Part shown: positions 1 through 10,661 of the stretch, piece after piece
Layout of the letters: every line of letters begins with the position of its first letter
Position numbering within the stretch: the first letter of the stretch is position 1
Source: Solibacteraceae bacterium
GTDB taxonomy: Bacteria; Acidobacteriota; Terriglobia; Bryobacterales; Bryobacteraceae
Reading direction: 5' to 3'
DNA: 64,000 bases
Assembly (NCBI GenBank): GCA_026984795.1
Contig: JALSRK010000073.1
Location: 1-64,000, forward strand
Notes under the pieces: generated by a model
Seen by the model: only the letters and a program-made list of their open reading frames with translations
What the model was told of the DNA's origin: nothing
The model's database searches: none
Program-made: the position numbers and the translations under genes

Positions 1-1601
<1,601 letters not shown>

Positions 1602-1657
1602 CGAATCTCTTCCTCCAGGTTGCTCGATTCGCCGGGCTTCTCTGCCGGAAACGCCGA

Positions 1658-1687
1658 ATTCCAAACCGGTGGGCCGGAACTTGTCAA
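1658..1687 (-). promoter_or_regulatory. Possible sigma70 promoter for metK-ahcY
   Basis: On the minus strand TTGACA (1682-1687) is separated by 18 nt from TGGAAT (1658-1663, four of six matches to TATAAT). It lies about 57 nt upstream of the metK start. The -35 is perfect and the -10 weak, so this is a candidate only. Confidence 0.35.
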
Positions 1688-1772
1688 ACGGTTATCCGAT
1701 AGGGGAGCGAGCAGAGAACGCCCGTGGGCAAACCAAACCTCTAGTGTACTGCAAATACCCGCTTGAGGGAGT

Positions 1773-2666
1773 TCACTCAGGAGCTCCACCGTCTGGCCGG
1801 CCCGCCGGAACGGCGTCGTGGGAAGCCGCCGGTCCCGTTCCGCGGAAGGCCACGACACAGGCGTGATGGTGACTGTCCGGCCGGCAGAAGAAGCCGTGGC
1901 GGCGCAAGTCTTCGATCGCGTCGCCCAGCCGATAGAGGAAACTCGCCTTGTCCGGGTGCACCTCTACCTTGATCGTACGCACCCGCCCAAGCCACGCCGT
2001 TCCATCCGCCAGCACCTCCCGCTCAGCCCCCTCGATGTCCATCTTTACGTAGTCCACTTCGTCCACCCCCAGCCGGTCGATCAGTTGCCCCACCGTCAAC
2101 GCGGGCGCCCGGCGCTCCACTCCTCCCGCCTCCCCGATGGCGTAGCCGGACTCCCTCAACCCGCCGTAGCGCACCTCGCCGGGCTCGTGCCACACTGCCC
2201 CGTGGAGAACTTCCACCCGCTCCCGGAAACGGGCCGTGTTGCGGCGGGCCAGCTCGCAGTTCGCCCGGTCCAGCTCCACCGCCAGGATGCGGGCTTCGGG
2301 ATATAGCGCCGCCACGTGGGTCGCCGTCAGCCCGATGTTGGCCCCGAGATCCAGGATCGTCCGGACCGGCTGCGCCTCTTCCGGCGGCAGGTGGTAGCGG
2401 CCGGCGAAGGTATCGTAGACGACGCCCAGGTCCGCCAGCCCCGAGCGGCACCAGATCGTCTCCCCCTGCAGCTCACTGACCCGCAGCGGCACCAGCGTCG
2501 CCGGATCGGTGGGCGCCGCCAGGCGCGTCCAGCTCAGGTGCCGCCGCACGTGCCGCATGAAGAGACGGCGCGAGGCCGGGTCGGCCAGATGCGGCAGCGT
2601 CCGCCGGGCGGCCCGCCAGCGGAGCCAGTTCAGCCTGAGGATGCGGAGCAGAGGCGGCACAGGCAA
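1773..2666 (-). CDS. FkbM family methyltransferase
   Basis: SAM-dependent methyltransferase of the FkbM family, which usually O-methylates sugars or natural products. The SAM-binding motif I is ILDLGANIGLTATHVA near residue 105, followed by an acidic AVELDRANCELA. The family signature DYVKMDIEGAE lies near residue 205. The length of 297 residues suits a stand-alone FkbM enzyme with a ~70-residue N-terminal extension. The start is uncertain: the longest frame begins with TTG at 2666, a GTG at 2660 is also possible, and neither has a Shine-Dalgarno sequence. It diverges from a GT4 glycosyltransferase, so a role in glycan decoration is plausible but inferred. The substrate is unknown. Confidence 0.85.
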   Translation of the reverse strand: MPVPPLLRILRLNWLRWRAARRTLPHLADPASRRLFMRHVRRHLSWTRLAAPTDPATLVPLRVSELQGETIWCRSGLADLGVVYDTFAGRYHLPPEEAQPVRTILDLGANIGLTATHVAALYPEARILAVELDRANCELARRNTARFRERVEVLHGAVWHEPGEVRYGGLRESGYAIGEAGGVERRAPALTVGQLIDRLGVDEVDYVKMDIEGAEREVLADGTAWLGRVRTIKVEVHPDKASFLYRLGDAIEDLRRHGFFCRPDSHHHACVVAFRGTGPAASHDAVPAGRPDGGAPE

Positions 2667-2713
2667 CTATCCAGGGTACCGCGGCCGTCCGGAGCCCCCG
2701 CCGCCCCGCATCT

Positions 2714-2719
2714 TACAAT
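2714..2719 (+). promoter_or_regulatory. -10 box for the GT4 gene
   Basis: TACAAT lies 32 nt before the GT4 start codon in the 85-nt divergent gap with the FkbM gene. No good -35 is seen, so the call is tentative. Confidence 0.35.
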
Positions 2720-2751
2720 GGTGGTTCCGCCCCAGGATCGTCCCGGCTGGC

Positions 2752-4053
2752 ATGAAGCTGCTGCTCGTCCAGAACTCGCTCTACTATCCGGCCTACGGCG
2801 GCGGCAACAAGTCGAACCGGCTGTTGCTCGAAGCGCTGGCCGCCCGAGGCCACGCCTGCCGGGTCGTCACCCGGGTCAGCGAGACCCTGGACGCCGAGCG
2901 CCTGCAGACCTTCCTCGCCGATCTGGAAAGCCGCGGCGTCGAGATCCAGTCTGCGGCCGGGGGACTCGTCGTCTTCGAGCGGAACGGCGTCAGCGTCCAC
3001 ACTCAGACCAGCGTCCGCAAGGTTCGAGAGCACTTGATGCGCCAGATCGACGAGTTTCACCCCGACTGGGTCTTGGTCTCCACCGACGACCCGCTCCAGC
3101 TCTTTCTCCGCGCCGCTCTCGAGAAAGCCCCTTCCCGCGTCATCTACCTCGCCCGGACGACCCTTGCCTTGCCCTTCGGCCCCGATACGGCCCTGCCCAG
3201 CCCGGAACGCGCCGGGAACCTGCGGCGCGTGGCCGCTATCGTCGCCGTGAGCAGTTACGTGAGCCGCTACATGAAACAACACGCCGGCCTCCATGCCGAG
3301 GTGCTGCCCATCTCCCTCCACGGCTCCGGCCCGTTTCCCCGGCTGGGTCGTTTCGGTAAAGGCTACGTCACGATGGTGAACCCTTGCGCGATCAAGGGCA
3401 TCTCCATCTTTCTCGAGCTCGCCAGGCGCTTTTCGCGGATCCCGTTCGCCGCCGTGCCCATGTGGGGCACCAACGAAGACGACCTCCGGGCCCTCGAGGC
3501 CCTGCCCAACGTGACGCTGCTCCCCCCCGTCGAGGAGATCGATCGCCTGCTCAAGAAGACCCGGGTGCTGCTGGCCCCGTCCTTGTGCAACGACGCCCGC
3601 CCGCGCATCGTCTTCGAAGCCATGTCGCGCGGCATTCCGGTGATGGCTTCCGACGTCGGCGGCGTGCGGGAGGCGATGCTCGGGATGGACTACGTGCTCC
3701 CGGTCCGGCCCGTCGCGGGTTACGAGGCCGGCGTGGACGCCCAGATGGTGCCCCGGGCCCTCGTGCCCGAACAGGATCCCGGCCCCTGGGAGGCGGTTCT
3801 GCACCGCTTGCTGACCGACCGCTCCCATTACGAGGAGTTGGCCGCCCGGGGGTACGAAACCGCGGCCCGCCACCTGAAAGAGCTCACCGTCGAGCCGTTC
3901 GAGAGATTCCTCGAGAGCCTGGCCCGGAACCGCTTGCCCGCCCCGGCCGCCTCCCTTCCCGCCGAGCCCGCCTCCGCCGGCCTCGACAGGCTCAGCCCCG
4001 AAAAGCGTGCCCTGCTGCTCAAGCGTTTGCGCGGCAAGAAGGCCGATTCGTGA
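2752..4053 (+). CDS. Glycosyltransferase family 4 (group 1)
   Basis: Retaining GT-B glycosyltransferase of 433 residues, starting MKLLLVQNSLYYP. The N-terminal domain has the glycine-rich acceptor loop YGGGNKSNRLL near residue 18. The C-terminal half has the nucleotide-sugar site: a GT4 E-x7-E-like stretch PRIVFEAMSRGIPVMASDVGG near residue 285, followed by GVREAM. The ATG at 2752 is where family members begin; upstream in-frame codons look non-coding. The last ~40 residues are rich in proline and alanine and appear disordered. Donor and acceptor cannot be read from sequence. The divergent FkbM methyltransferase suggests a shared role in polysaccharide or glycoconjugate synthesis. Confidence 0.9.
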   Translation: MKLLLVQNSLYYPAYGGGNKSNRLLLEALAARGHACRVVTRVSETLDAERLQTFLADLESRGVEIQSAAGGLVVFERNGVSVHTQTSVRKVREHLMRQIDEFHPDWVLVSTDDPLQLFLRAALEKAPSRVIYLARTTLALPFGPDTALPSPERAGNLRRVAAIVAVSSYVSRYMKQHAGLHAEVLPISLHGSGPFPRLGRFGKGYVTMVNPCAIKGISIFLELARRFSRIPFAAVPMWGTNEDDLRALEALPNVTLLPPVEEIDRLLKKTRVLLAPSLCNDARPRIVFEAMSRGIPVMASDVGGVREAMLGMDYVLPVRPVAGYEAGVDAQMVPRALVPEQDPGPWEAVLHRLLTDRSHYEELAARGYETAARHLKELTVEPFERFLESLARNRLPAPAASLPAEPASAGLDRLSPEKRALLLKRLRGKKADS

Positions 4054-4122
4054 TGCGGGCCGTCCGCCCCTGGGCCTCCCTCGCAGTGGTGATATCGTAA
4101 TGGGTTTCAAGGAGGCCCGCCG

Positions 4123-5700
4123 ATGGCAGCCGTGGCAGGAGTCGATTTCGGAACGCTCAGCGTCAGGGTATCCATCTTCGACAGCGAGAAAGGACGCCTG
4201 GCTTCGGCTGTAGCCGAGTACCCGCTGTTCCGCAAGAAGGAAGATCCGGACCACGCCACCCAGCGCCACCAGGACCACCTCGACGCCCTCGTCAAAGCAA
4301 TGCGGGAAGCCGTCGCCAAGGCCGGGATCCCCGGTGAAAAGATCGCCGCGCTGGCCATCGACACCACCGGCTCCAGCGTGATCCCCGTCGGGGAGGGCCT
4401 GGAGCCCCTCGACGACTACTACCTCTGGTGCGACCACCGGGCTCACCGCGAGGCCGCCGAGATCACCGAAAAGGCGCGCGCCGAGGGCTTGGAGGCCATC
4501 CGGTGGTGCGGCGGCGCTTACTCGTCCGAGTGGGGATTCGCGAAACTGCTCCACTGGCTGCGGCACAACCCGGACAAACGCGGCAAGCTCGCCGCCGCGC
4601 TGGAGCACTGCGACATGATCGTCGCCGTGCTCACCGGCCAGAAGGATCCGAAGCGCCTGCCCCGCTCCATCTGCGCCATGGGCCACAAGTGGATGTGGAA
4701 CCGGCAGCTCGGCGGGCTGCCGCCGGAGGAGTTCCTCGTCAAGGTCGATCCGCTGTTCGCCGGCATCCACGAGAAGCTCCAGGGCCGCTATGCCGCCTCC
4801 GACGAGATCGCCGGCCGGCTGACCCCCGAGTGGGCGGAAAGGCTCGGCCTGAAGCCCGGCATCCCCATCCCCGTCGGGGCCTTCGACGCTCACTGGGACG
4901 CCATCGGCGCCGGCATCCGAAAGGGCGACGTGGTGAACGTCGTCGGCACCTCCACCTGCATCATGGCCATCGCCGAGCAAGCCCGGCTGATCCCCGGCGT
5001 CTGCGGCGTGGTCCAGGGCTCCATCCATCCGCAGTACGCCGGCATCGAGGCGGGCCTTTCGGCCGTGGGCGACATCTTCGACTCGATCGCCCGGCGCGCC
5101 GGAACGACGGTGGCCGAACTCAGCCGCGGCCTGGAGAACTACAAAGCCGGCCAGACCGGCTTGCTCCGGTTTGCCTGGGACAACGGCGACCGCACTGTGC
5201 TCGTCAACCCCAACCTCGGCGGCGTCACCTTCGGCTGGAACCTCACCCACACGGCGCAGGACGAGCTGTTCGCCGCCATCGAGGGCACGGCGTTGCACTC
5301 CCGGGTGATCCTCGAGCGCATGGCCGAATACGGCGTGCCCATCCGCCGGGTGATCAACGGCGGTGGCATCCCCCAGCGCAACGAGACGCTCAACCGCGTC
5401 TACGCCAACGTCTTCAACAAGCCCGTGCTGGTGCCCGAGAGCGAAGTCACCAGCCTCGGCTCGGCCATCTTCGCCTTCCTGGCCGCGGGCGTCTTCAAGA
5501 CTGTCGAGGAAGCCCAGGACCGCCTCTGCCCCAGCTACCGCACCGTGACCCCCGAGCCTGCTTCCGCCGCCGTCTACGACGAGCTTTACCCGCTCTTCAA
5601 AAGGATGTACTTCGCCCTGGGCCGCCCGGACGCCGAGCCCGCCGCCGTGGGCGGCGTGCTGCCGAAGCTGCGGGAGATCGCCGCCCGGGTGCGCGCCTGA
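4123..5700 (+). CDS. araB: Ribulokinase (FGGY family)
   Basis: Phosphorylates L-ribulose with ATP in L-arabinose catabolism. The 525-residue product begins GVDFGTLSVRVSIFD, the FGGY phosphate-1 motif. It contains LAIDTTGSSVIPV near residue 85, DDYYLWCDHRAHREA near 105 (typical of AraB), the adenosine-site region VVGTSTCIMAIA near 275, and INGGGIPQRNETLNRVYANV near 410. AAGGAGG at 4109-4115 sits 7 nt before the ATG. No araA, araD or regulator is adjacent, so the pathway partners must be elsewhere. It converges with the sulfatase gene with only 24 nt between the stops. Confidence 0.93.
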   Translation: MAAVAGVDFGTLSVRVSIFDSEKGRLASAVAEYPLFRKKEDPDHATQRHQDHLDALVKAMREAVAKAGIPGEKIAALAIDTTGSSVIPVGEGLEPLDDYYLWCDHRAHREAAEITEKARAEGLEAIRWCGGAYSSEWGFAKLLHWLRHNPDKRGKLAAALEHCDMIVAVLTGQKDPKRLPRSICAMGHKWMWNRQLGGLPPEEFLVKVDPLFAGIHEKLQGRYAASDEIAGRLTPEWAERLGLKPGIPIPVGAFDAHWDAIGAGIRKGDVVNVVGTSTCIMAIAEQARLIPGVCGVVQGSIHPQYAGIEAGLSAVGDIFDSIARRAGTTVAELSRGLENYKAGQTGLLRFAWDNGDRTVLVNPNLGGVTFGWNLTHTAQDELFAAIEGTALHSRVILERMAEYGVPIRRVINGGGIPQRNETLNRVYANVFNKPVLVPESEVTSLGSAIFAFLAAGVFKTVEEAQDRLCPSYRTVTPEPASAAVYDELYPLFKRMYFALGRPDAEPAAVGGVLPKLREIAARVRA

Positions 5701-5724
5701 GACGGGCGCCGAGAGACCCGGGAC

Positions 5725-7194
5725 TCAGTTGAACATCTCCGGAATCGGATCGTTCGGGCCGATCTCCACCCCTTCCCAAACGGCCCTGCCGTTTTCGTAA
5801 GTCAGGATCCGGGCGCGGCTGCCCGGCGCGGGCTTGCGCGACTTCGGCGGAATCCACTTCGCCAGCTTCCGGATCACATTCCTGTACTTCGGCTTCCCCG
5901 CCAGGTTGATCCATTCGTTCGGATCCACGCGCAGGTCGTAGAGCTCCTCGGAGCCGTCGGCGTAGCGGATGTAGCGCCACTGTTTCGTCCGCACGCTCCA
6001 GTTGTCGTGGTTGTGGATGGTGAGCGCCGGCCACGGCCGCGGCGCCCGCGGATCCTTCAACTGGGGAACCAGGCTGTGCCCTTCGAGCCCCTCTTTCTTC
6101 GGCAGCCCGGCCAGCTCCACCAGCGTCGGGTACAGATCCAGCAGCTCGACCGGTTCGTCACAGGCTTTTCCGGCGGGAATCCCGGGTCCGGCGAAGATGA
6201 GGGGCACGTGCGTCGAGCGCTCCCACAAGCTGTTCTTGCCGGTGATCAGTTTCTCGCCGAGGTGCCAGCCGTGGTCGGACCACAGCACGACGATGGTGTT
6301 CTCGGTGAACCCGTTGGCTTCCAGCGCGTCGAGCAGGCGGCCCACCTGGCTGTCCACGAAGCTCGTGCTCGCCAGGTAGGAGCGCACCAGGTTTTTCCAC
6401 TGGTGGGCTTCGATCAAGAACTTGAGCCGGGGCTCGGGAAGCTTCCAGTGGAGGTACCAGGAGAAGCGGGGGGTGTCGTTCCGGTCGTTCATCAGCACCG
6501 GCGGCAGGACGATGGTCTCCTCCGGATAGAGGTCGAACCACTTCTTCGTCGCATAACAGGGCACGTGAGGGAGGAAGAAGCCGACGGCCAGGAAGAACGG
6601 TTCCTTTGGTTTGGCGTTCAGTTGCTCGACTGCCCAACTGGCCACCTTCCAGTCGCCCTTGTCTTCGTCCCGGTGCGGGAACCATCCCCAATCCACCAGC
6701 GGGTGGGGCGAAGGTGTGTTGACGAGCTTGTGCGGCGGTTTCGCACCCACCGTGGCCGGCGGACCCACGTGGCGGAACTCGCCGTCGGAAGGCTTGCGCC
6801 CGTAGCGCCCATGGTAGACCTTGCCCGTCATGTACGTCTCGTAACCGTAACGGGCCAGATAGCGGGGCAGGGAAACCAGGTCCCGGAGCTCCTCGACGTC
6901 CCGGAACCAAGGGGCGAGGCCGTAGATGCCGGTCGTCGAAGGGCGGAGGCTCAGCATCAGGCTCGTGCGCGAAGGGTTGCACAGCGGCGCCTGGCAGTGG
7001 GCGTTGGTGAACAAGACGCCGCGCCGCGCCAGGCGGTCCATGTTCGGCGTCTTCACCTGGGGATGTCCCGCCAGCGGGCTGACCCAGTCGTTCAGGTCGT
7101 CGATGGCGATGAAGAGGATGTTCGGGCGTTTCGCCGCGGAAAACGCCGGCGCAACGAGGACGGCCAGCGCCAGCGCGAGGGCGGCCTTCTGCAT
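5725..7194 (-). CDS. Exported type I sulfatase (iduronate-2-sulfatase-like)
   Basis: Hydrolyses sulfate esters, most likely on a polysaccharide, outside the cytoplasm. Residues 1-20 form a Sec signal peptide ending PAFSA. The alkaline-phosphatase-fold metal site starts at NILFIAIDDLNDW (D32, D33). The formylglycine signature is C72-N-P-S-R76, so maturation needs a formylglycine-generating enzyme or anaerobic SME. Later metal ligands lie in VLWSDHGWHLGEK. The 489 residues fit the family. It lies 34 nt downstream of plsC. A -10 box ends 6 nt before the ATG, so the gene may also be transcribed separately as a leaderless mRNA. The exact substrate is unknown. Confidence 0.92.
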   Translation of the reverse strand: MQKAALALALAVLVAPAFSAAKRPNILFIAIDDLNDWVSPLAGHPQVKTPNMDRLARRGVLFTNAHCQAPLCNPSRTSLMLSLRPSTTGIYGLAPWFRDVEELRDLVSLPRYLARYGYETYMTGKVYHGRYGRKPSDGEFRHVGPPATVGAKPPHKLVNTPSPHPLVDWGWFPHRDEDKGDWKVASWAVEQLNAKPKEPFFLAVGFFLPHVPCYATKKWFDLYPEETIVLPPVLMNDRNDTPRFSWYLHWKLPEPRLKFLIEAHQWKNLVRSYLASTSFVDSQVGRLLDALEANGFTENTIVVLWSDHGWHLGEKLITGKNSLWERSTHVPLIFAGPGIPAGKACDEPVELLDLYPTLVELAGLPKKEGLEGHSLVPQLKDPRAPRPWPALTIHNHDNWSVRTKQWRYIRYADGSEELYDLRVDPNEWINLAGKPKYRNVIRKLAKWIPPKSRKPAPGSRARILTYENGRAVWEGVEIGPNDPIPEMFN

Positions 7195-7200
7195 GCCCCG

Positions 7201-7206
7201 ATTCTA
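7201..7206 (-). promoter_or_regulatory. -10 box abutting the sulfatase start
   Basis: TAGAAT on the minus strand, within GATATAGAAT, ends 6 nt before the ATG at 7194. Initiation here would give a leaderless transcript. No Shine-Dalgarno sequence precedes the ATG. Confidence 0.4.
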
Positions 7207-7228
7207 TATCGGATCCCGCGCGGCGCGA

Positions 7229-7963
7229 TCAGTCGCGCGCGTCGAGTTCGGCCACGAGCGATGCCACGGCCTCGCGGAGCTTCTGGGTCAGCCTGGTCCG
7301 GTCCTTCAGCGTGCAGCCTTCGGTGGAGATCGGCTCGCCGAACAGCACCTCCACCCGACCGCCCTTCACGTAAAGGCTGCCAATGGCCAGCACCTCGCGG
7401 GTTCCCCGGATGGCGAACGGCGCCAGCGGAACGCCCGCTTTGATGGCGATATAGGCAGCCCCTTCCTTGAACTCCCCCAATCGTCCTGTCCGGGACCGCG
7501 AACCCTCGGGAAAGACGAGTACCGAGAGCCGGCGCCGTAGGATCGTGCGCGCCGCCTCGGTCATGATCCGCAGCGAGCCCCGGACGTCCTCCGGATCCAC
7601 CGGGAAATGCCCCGTGCGGCGCAGATGCGTGCCGAGAAACGGTAGCCGCACGTACTTGGCGTTCACCAGGAACAGGAAGCGCTCCGGCATCGCCGTCAGC
7701 GCCACCGGAGTGTCATAGAGGCTCACGTGGTTGCCCGCGAAGACGTAGGGGCCGCCGCCGGCGAGCTTCTCCGTTCCCCGGACCCGCAAGCGCACGCCGG
7801 CCAGAAACAGCAGCAGGCGCGCCCATGCCCGGGCGATCTTGTCCGTGGCCCAGCCCCGCGGATCGAAGAACGAGACGGCCACCGAGACCGAGCCGAACAA
7901 GATGGTAGAGAGGATGATCAGCGGATCCCTGACCAGCAGCGCCCACAGGTAACCTGGATTCAT
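7229..7963 (-). CDS. plsC: 1-acyl-sn-glycerol-3-phosphate acyltransferase
   Basis: Transfers a second acyl chain onto lysophosphatidic acid to make phosphatidic acid at the inner membrane. The 244-residue protein has a hydrophobic N-terminal segment (about residues 10-32), the catalytic NHVSLYD (NHx4D) near residue 78, the glycerol-phosphate-binding VFPEGSRSRTG near 148, and a later VPLAPFAIRG block. The start at 7963 has no Shine-Dalgarno sequence, but a perfect TATAAT lies 14 nt upstream, implying a very short leader. It sits between a HIT-family gene and the sulfatase on the same strand. A general glycerolipid acyltransferase is the likeliest role. Confidence 0.92.
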   Translation of the reverse strand: MNPGYLWALLVRDPLIILSTILFGSVSVAVSFFDPRGWATDKIARAWARLLLFLAGVRLRVRGTEKLAGGGPYVFAGNHVSLYDTPVALTAMPERFLFLVNAKYVRLPFLGTHLRRTGHFPVDPEDVRGSLRIMTEAARTILRRRLSVLVFPEGSRSRTGRLGEFKEGAAYIAIKAGVPLAPFAIRGTREVLAIGSLYVKGGRVEVLFGEPISTEGCTLKDRTRLTQKLREAVASLVAELDARD

Positions 7964-7977
7964 CGCGGAAGCAGACG

Positions 7978-7983
7978 ATTATA
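7978..7983 (-). promoter_or_regulatory. TATAAT -10 box for plsC
   Basis: A perfect TATAAT on the minus strand ends 14 nt before the plsC ATG. No clear -35 is present. A start about 7 nt downstream would leave a leader of under 10 nt. Confidence 0.45.
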
Positions 7984-8037
7984 CGCCACCGCCCGCCGCG
8001 GCCATCCCAGACCTGGCTGCGCCGCGACTCGGGGGCC

Positions 8038-8529
8038 TCAGAGCTTCAGCCCGGCGAATGCCTCCGAAAGCTTCTTGTACGTGGTTCCCAGGTCCTCGGG
8101 AATCACCCGCGTCTCGCCCACGGTGGTCATGAAACTCACGTCGCCCGGCCACCGCGGCAGCATGTGCATGTGGATGTGGCCGGCCACTCCCGCCCCGGCG
8201 CAGGCGCCGACGTTCATGCCGAGATTGATCCCCTTGGGCCGATAGACGCGGCGGAGGATGCCCTCGGCCGCCTGGACGAGCCGCATCATCTCGAGCACGG
8301 TCTCCTCGGCGGCCTCTTCGAGAGTGGCCACGTGCTCGAACGGCGCGATCATGATGTGGCCGTTGTTGTAAGGGTAGAGATTCAGGAGGACGAAGTTGCG
8401 TCGCGCCCGGTGGACCACGAGGTTTTCCTCATCCTTGCCGGGCTCCGCTTTTTCACAGAAGATGCAGCGGCCCCGCGGCGCCGCTTTGCTGACGTAGGCA
8501 TAACGCCACGGTGTCCATAGCCGGTCCAT
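8038..8529 (-). CDS. HIT-domain nucleotide hydrolase/transferase
   Basis: A 163-residue histidine-triad protein. The catalytic HxHxHx motif is HIHMHMLPRW near residue 120. An N-terminal CIFC (residues 23-26) resembles the zinc-binding cysteines of the Ap4A-phosphorylase-like HIT branch. It opens MDRLWTPWRYAYV, which is characteristic of that branch. It probably hydrolyses or phosphorolyses dinucleoside polyphosphates or adenylated nucleotides, but the substrate cannot be set from sequence. It follows the HU gene by 17 nt and has no Shine-Dalgarno sequence of its own, so it is probably co-transcribed. Confidence 0.9.
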   Translation of the reverse strand: MDRLWTPWRYAYVSKAAPRGRCIFCEKAEPGKDEENLVVHRARRNFVLLNLYPYNNGHIMIAPFEHVATLEEAAEETVLEMMRLVQAAEGILRRVYRPKGINLGMNVGACAGAGVAGHIHMHMLPRWPGDVSFMTTVGETRVIPEDLGTTYKKLSEAFAGLKL

Positions 8530-8546
8530 GAATCCAAACCGGGGGT

Positions 8547-8864
8547 TCAGGCGGAGGGAGACGTCTCTCCGGCGGCCGGCTCCTCACGTTTGGCGTTGAC
8601 CAGGTCCTTGACTTCCTTACTGGGCTTGAAAAACGGAATCCGCTTCGCCGGCACCTCCACCCGCTCGCCGGTCTTCGGGTTCCGCCCGATCCTTGCCTGG
8701 CGCTCCCGGGTCCGGAAACTGCCGAACCCGCGGATCTCCACCTTGTCCCCGCTGCGCAGTGCCCGCACGATGCTGTCGAAGATCGCCTCCACGATCACTT
8801 CCGAATCCTTCCGGGTCATCTCGACGACCCGCGACACTTCTTCAATCAGGTCCGCTTTCGTCAT
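8547..8864 (-). CDS. HU/IHF-family DNA-binding protein
   Basis: Small nucleoid-associated protein that bends DNA as a dimer. From the chosen ATG it has 105 residues and begins MTKADLIEEVSRVVEM. The family signature KVEIRGFGSFRTRERQAR covers the beta-arm base, and GRNPKTGERVEVPAKRIPFF covers the arm with its intercalating proline. The C-terminus carries a short acidic and alanine tail beyond KPSKEVKDLVN. The ATG at 8864 is preferred over 8876 because GGAG lies 6 nt upstream of it, inside the four extra codons. It follows rpsA by 60-72 nt, the rpsA-ihfB order known from Proteobacteria. HU and IHF-beta cannot be separated here. Confidence 0.93.
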   Translation of the reverse strand: MTKADLIEEVSRVVEMTRKDSEVIVEAIFDSIVRALRSGDKVEIRGFGSFRTRERQARIGRNPKTGERVEVPAKRIPFFKPSKEVKDLVNAKREEPAAGETSPSA

Positions 8865-8936
8865 TTTCTTCTCCATCTCGTTCGTCTCAGCCGGTCGCTG
8901 CCATGGCCCTGCGGCCAGCGGCGGGACGCTCTGCCT

Positions 8937-10661
8937 TCAGCGGCTCTCACCCTGGCCTTTGAGATTGATCACCTCTTCGATCGTCAGCGTCGCCGCGGCG
9001 GCTTCCCGCTGGTACTCCTCCAGGCGGCTGCGCTCCTCGTCGTCGGCGATCGCCCGCACGCTCAACCCGATGCGCCGTTCGACCTCGTTCATCTTGATGA
9101 TCTTGAATTCGGCTTCGCGGCCCACCGGCACCGGCGCCTCGCCGGCGGCCCGGTCAAACGGCGGCAGTTCGGAATTGTGGCACAGCCCCTCGACGCCGGG
9201 AGCCAGTTCGACGAAAGCTCCGAAAGAGGCATACCGGGTGACCTTTCCCCGGACGACGTCGCCCACCTGGTGCTGCTGGAAGAAGGTCTCCCACGCGTCC
9301 GGCTGCAACTGCTTGATGCCCAGCGAAAGCCGCCGGTTCTCGGCGTCGATGTTCAGGATGACGGCTTGAGCCATTTGGCCCTTCTTCAATACTTCCGAGG
9401 GATGCTTCACCCGTTTCGTCCACGAGAGATCCGAGATGTGCACCAGGCCGTCGATTCCCTCCTCGATCTCGATGAACGCCCCGAAGTCGGTCAGCTTCCG
9501 CACCCGGCCCTCCACCACCGAACCGACCGCGTAGCGGTCCGCCACCGTGGTCCACGGGTCCGGCTCGAGCTGCTTCAACCCCAGTGAGATCCGCCGCTCC
9601 CGAGGCTTGACGTCCAGCACCACGCTCTCGACCTGGTCGCCGACCTTCACTACCTTCGATGGGTGCTTCATGCGCCGGGACCACGTCATCTCCGAAACGT
9701 GAATCAGGCCTTCCACTCCCGGCTCGAGCTCGACGAAAGCGCCGTAGTCGGTGACGCTCACCACCCGGCCGAAGACGCGGGAGCCCGCCGGGTAACGTTC
9801 TTCGACCGTTTCCCACGGGTCCGGCGCGAGCTGTTTCAACCCCAGCGAGATCCGCGCCTTTTCCCGGTCGAGCTTCAGCACCTTTACCGTGATCTCCTGG
9901 CCCTCCTGTAACAGCTCCGAGGGATGGTTCACGCGGCCGTAACTCATGTCGCCGACATGCAGGAGCCCGTCGATGCCCCCTAAATCGACGAAAGCGCCGT
10001 AATCGGTGATGTTCTTCACCACACCCGCTACTACGGCGCCGACTTCAAGGGCCTCCAGAGTAGCTTTGCGCCGGGCGGCGATCTCCTCCTCCAAGGCCAG
10101 CTTTCGAGAAACGACGACATTGCCGCGCCGCCGGTTCAGCTTCACAATCTTGACCGCGATGTCCTGCCCCACCAGCGCCTCGAGGTTCCGCACCGGACGG
10201 ACGTCGGCATGGGAGGCCGGCAGAAAGGCTTCTACTCCCACATCCACCGACAACCCCCCCTTGATGCGGCCCAGCACCCGCCCGGACACCGAGAGGTTCT
10301 CACGGTAGGCTTTGTCAAGATTCCTCCACGCCCGGAGCCGCCGGGCCCGGCGGTGCGAAAGACGGATATAGGTGTCCAGGGCCGGCGCCCGGCGGTCCAC
10401 CATCACGTCGATCTCGTCGCCCTGCTGGACCAGGATCGAGCCGTCGGGCTGGCGGAACTCTTCGATCGAGACGATGCCCTCGGACTTGTAGCCGATGTCG
10501 ACGATGACTTCCGTGTCCGTGACTTTCAGAACATGACCGCGGAGAATCTCACCCTCGGCCGGGGGGGCAAGATGACTGTAGTCATCGATGAGTTGTTCCA
10601 GGTCTTCCGGCTCGGAATCCGCAACTGCCTCATTGTGCAGTTCATCCTGGTTGTTTGCCAT
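8937..10661 (-). CDS. rpsA: 30S ribosomal protein S1
   Basis: Binds mRNA and delivers it to the 30S subunit. The 574-residue protein has six S1 OB-fold domains at about residues 35-105, 120-188, 207-275, 292-362, 379-449 and 466-543. The last four repeat the pattern ITDYGAFVDL...DGLLHVGDMS. The ATG at 10661 is chosen over a TTG two codons upstream because GGAG lies 8 nt before the ATG but only 2 nt before the TTG. A strong promoter lies about 290 nt upstream, leaving a long leader that may allow autoregulation by S1, as known for E. coli rpsA. HU, HIT and plsC follow on the same strand. Confidence 0.96.
   Translation of the reverse strand: MANNQDELHNEAVADSEPEDLEQLIDDYSHLAPPAEGEILRGHVLKVTDTEVIVDIGYKSEGIVSIEEFRQPDGSILVQQGDEIDVMVDRRAPALDTYIRLSHRRARRLRAWRNLDKAYRENLSVSGRVLGRIKGGLSVDVGVEAFLPASHADVRPVRNLEALVGQDIAVKIVKLNRRRGNVVVSRKLALEEEIAARRKATLEALEVGAVVAGVVKNITDYGAFVDLGGIDGLLHVGDMSYGRVNHPSELLQEGQEITVKVLKLDREKARISLGLKQLAPDPWETVEERYPAGSRVFGRVVSVTDYGAFVELEPGVEGLIHVSEMTWSRRMKHPSKVVKVGDQVESVVLDVKPRERRISLGLKQLEPDPWTTVADRYAVGSVVEGRVRKLTDFGAFIEIEEGIDGLVHISDLSWTKRVKHPSEVLKKGQMAQAVILNIDAENRRLSLGIKQLQPDAWETFFQQHQVGDVVRGKVTRYASFGAFVELAPGVEGLCHNSELPPFDRAAGEAPVPVGREAEFKIIKMNEVERRIGLSVRAIADDEERSRLEEYQREAAAATLTIEEVINLKGQGESR

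Noticed and set aside
1602-1772. SAM-binding riboswitch upstream of metK
   Set aside because: The leader was read for SAM-I, SAM-II and SAH-type conserved cores and stem arrangement. None was found; only a weak promoter candidate is visible.
2713-5298. 861-codon open frame antisense to the GT4 and ribulokinase genes
   Set aside because: High-GC codon bias keeps the opposite strand open. Its product has no family-like motif, while the plus-strand genes match known families throughout.
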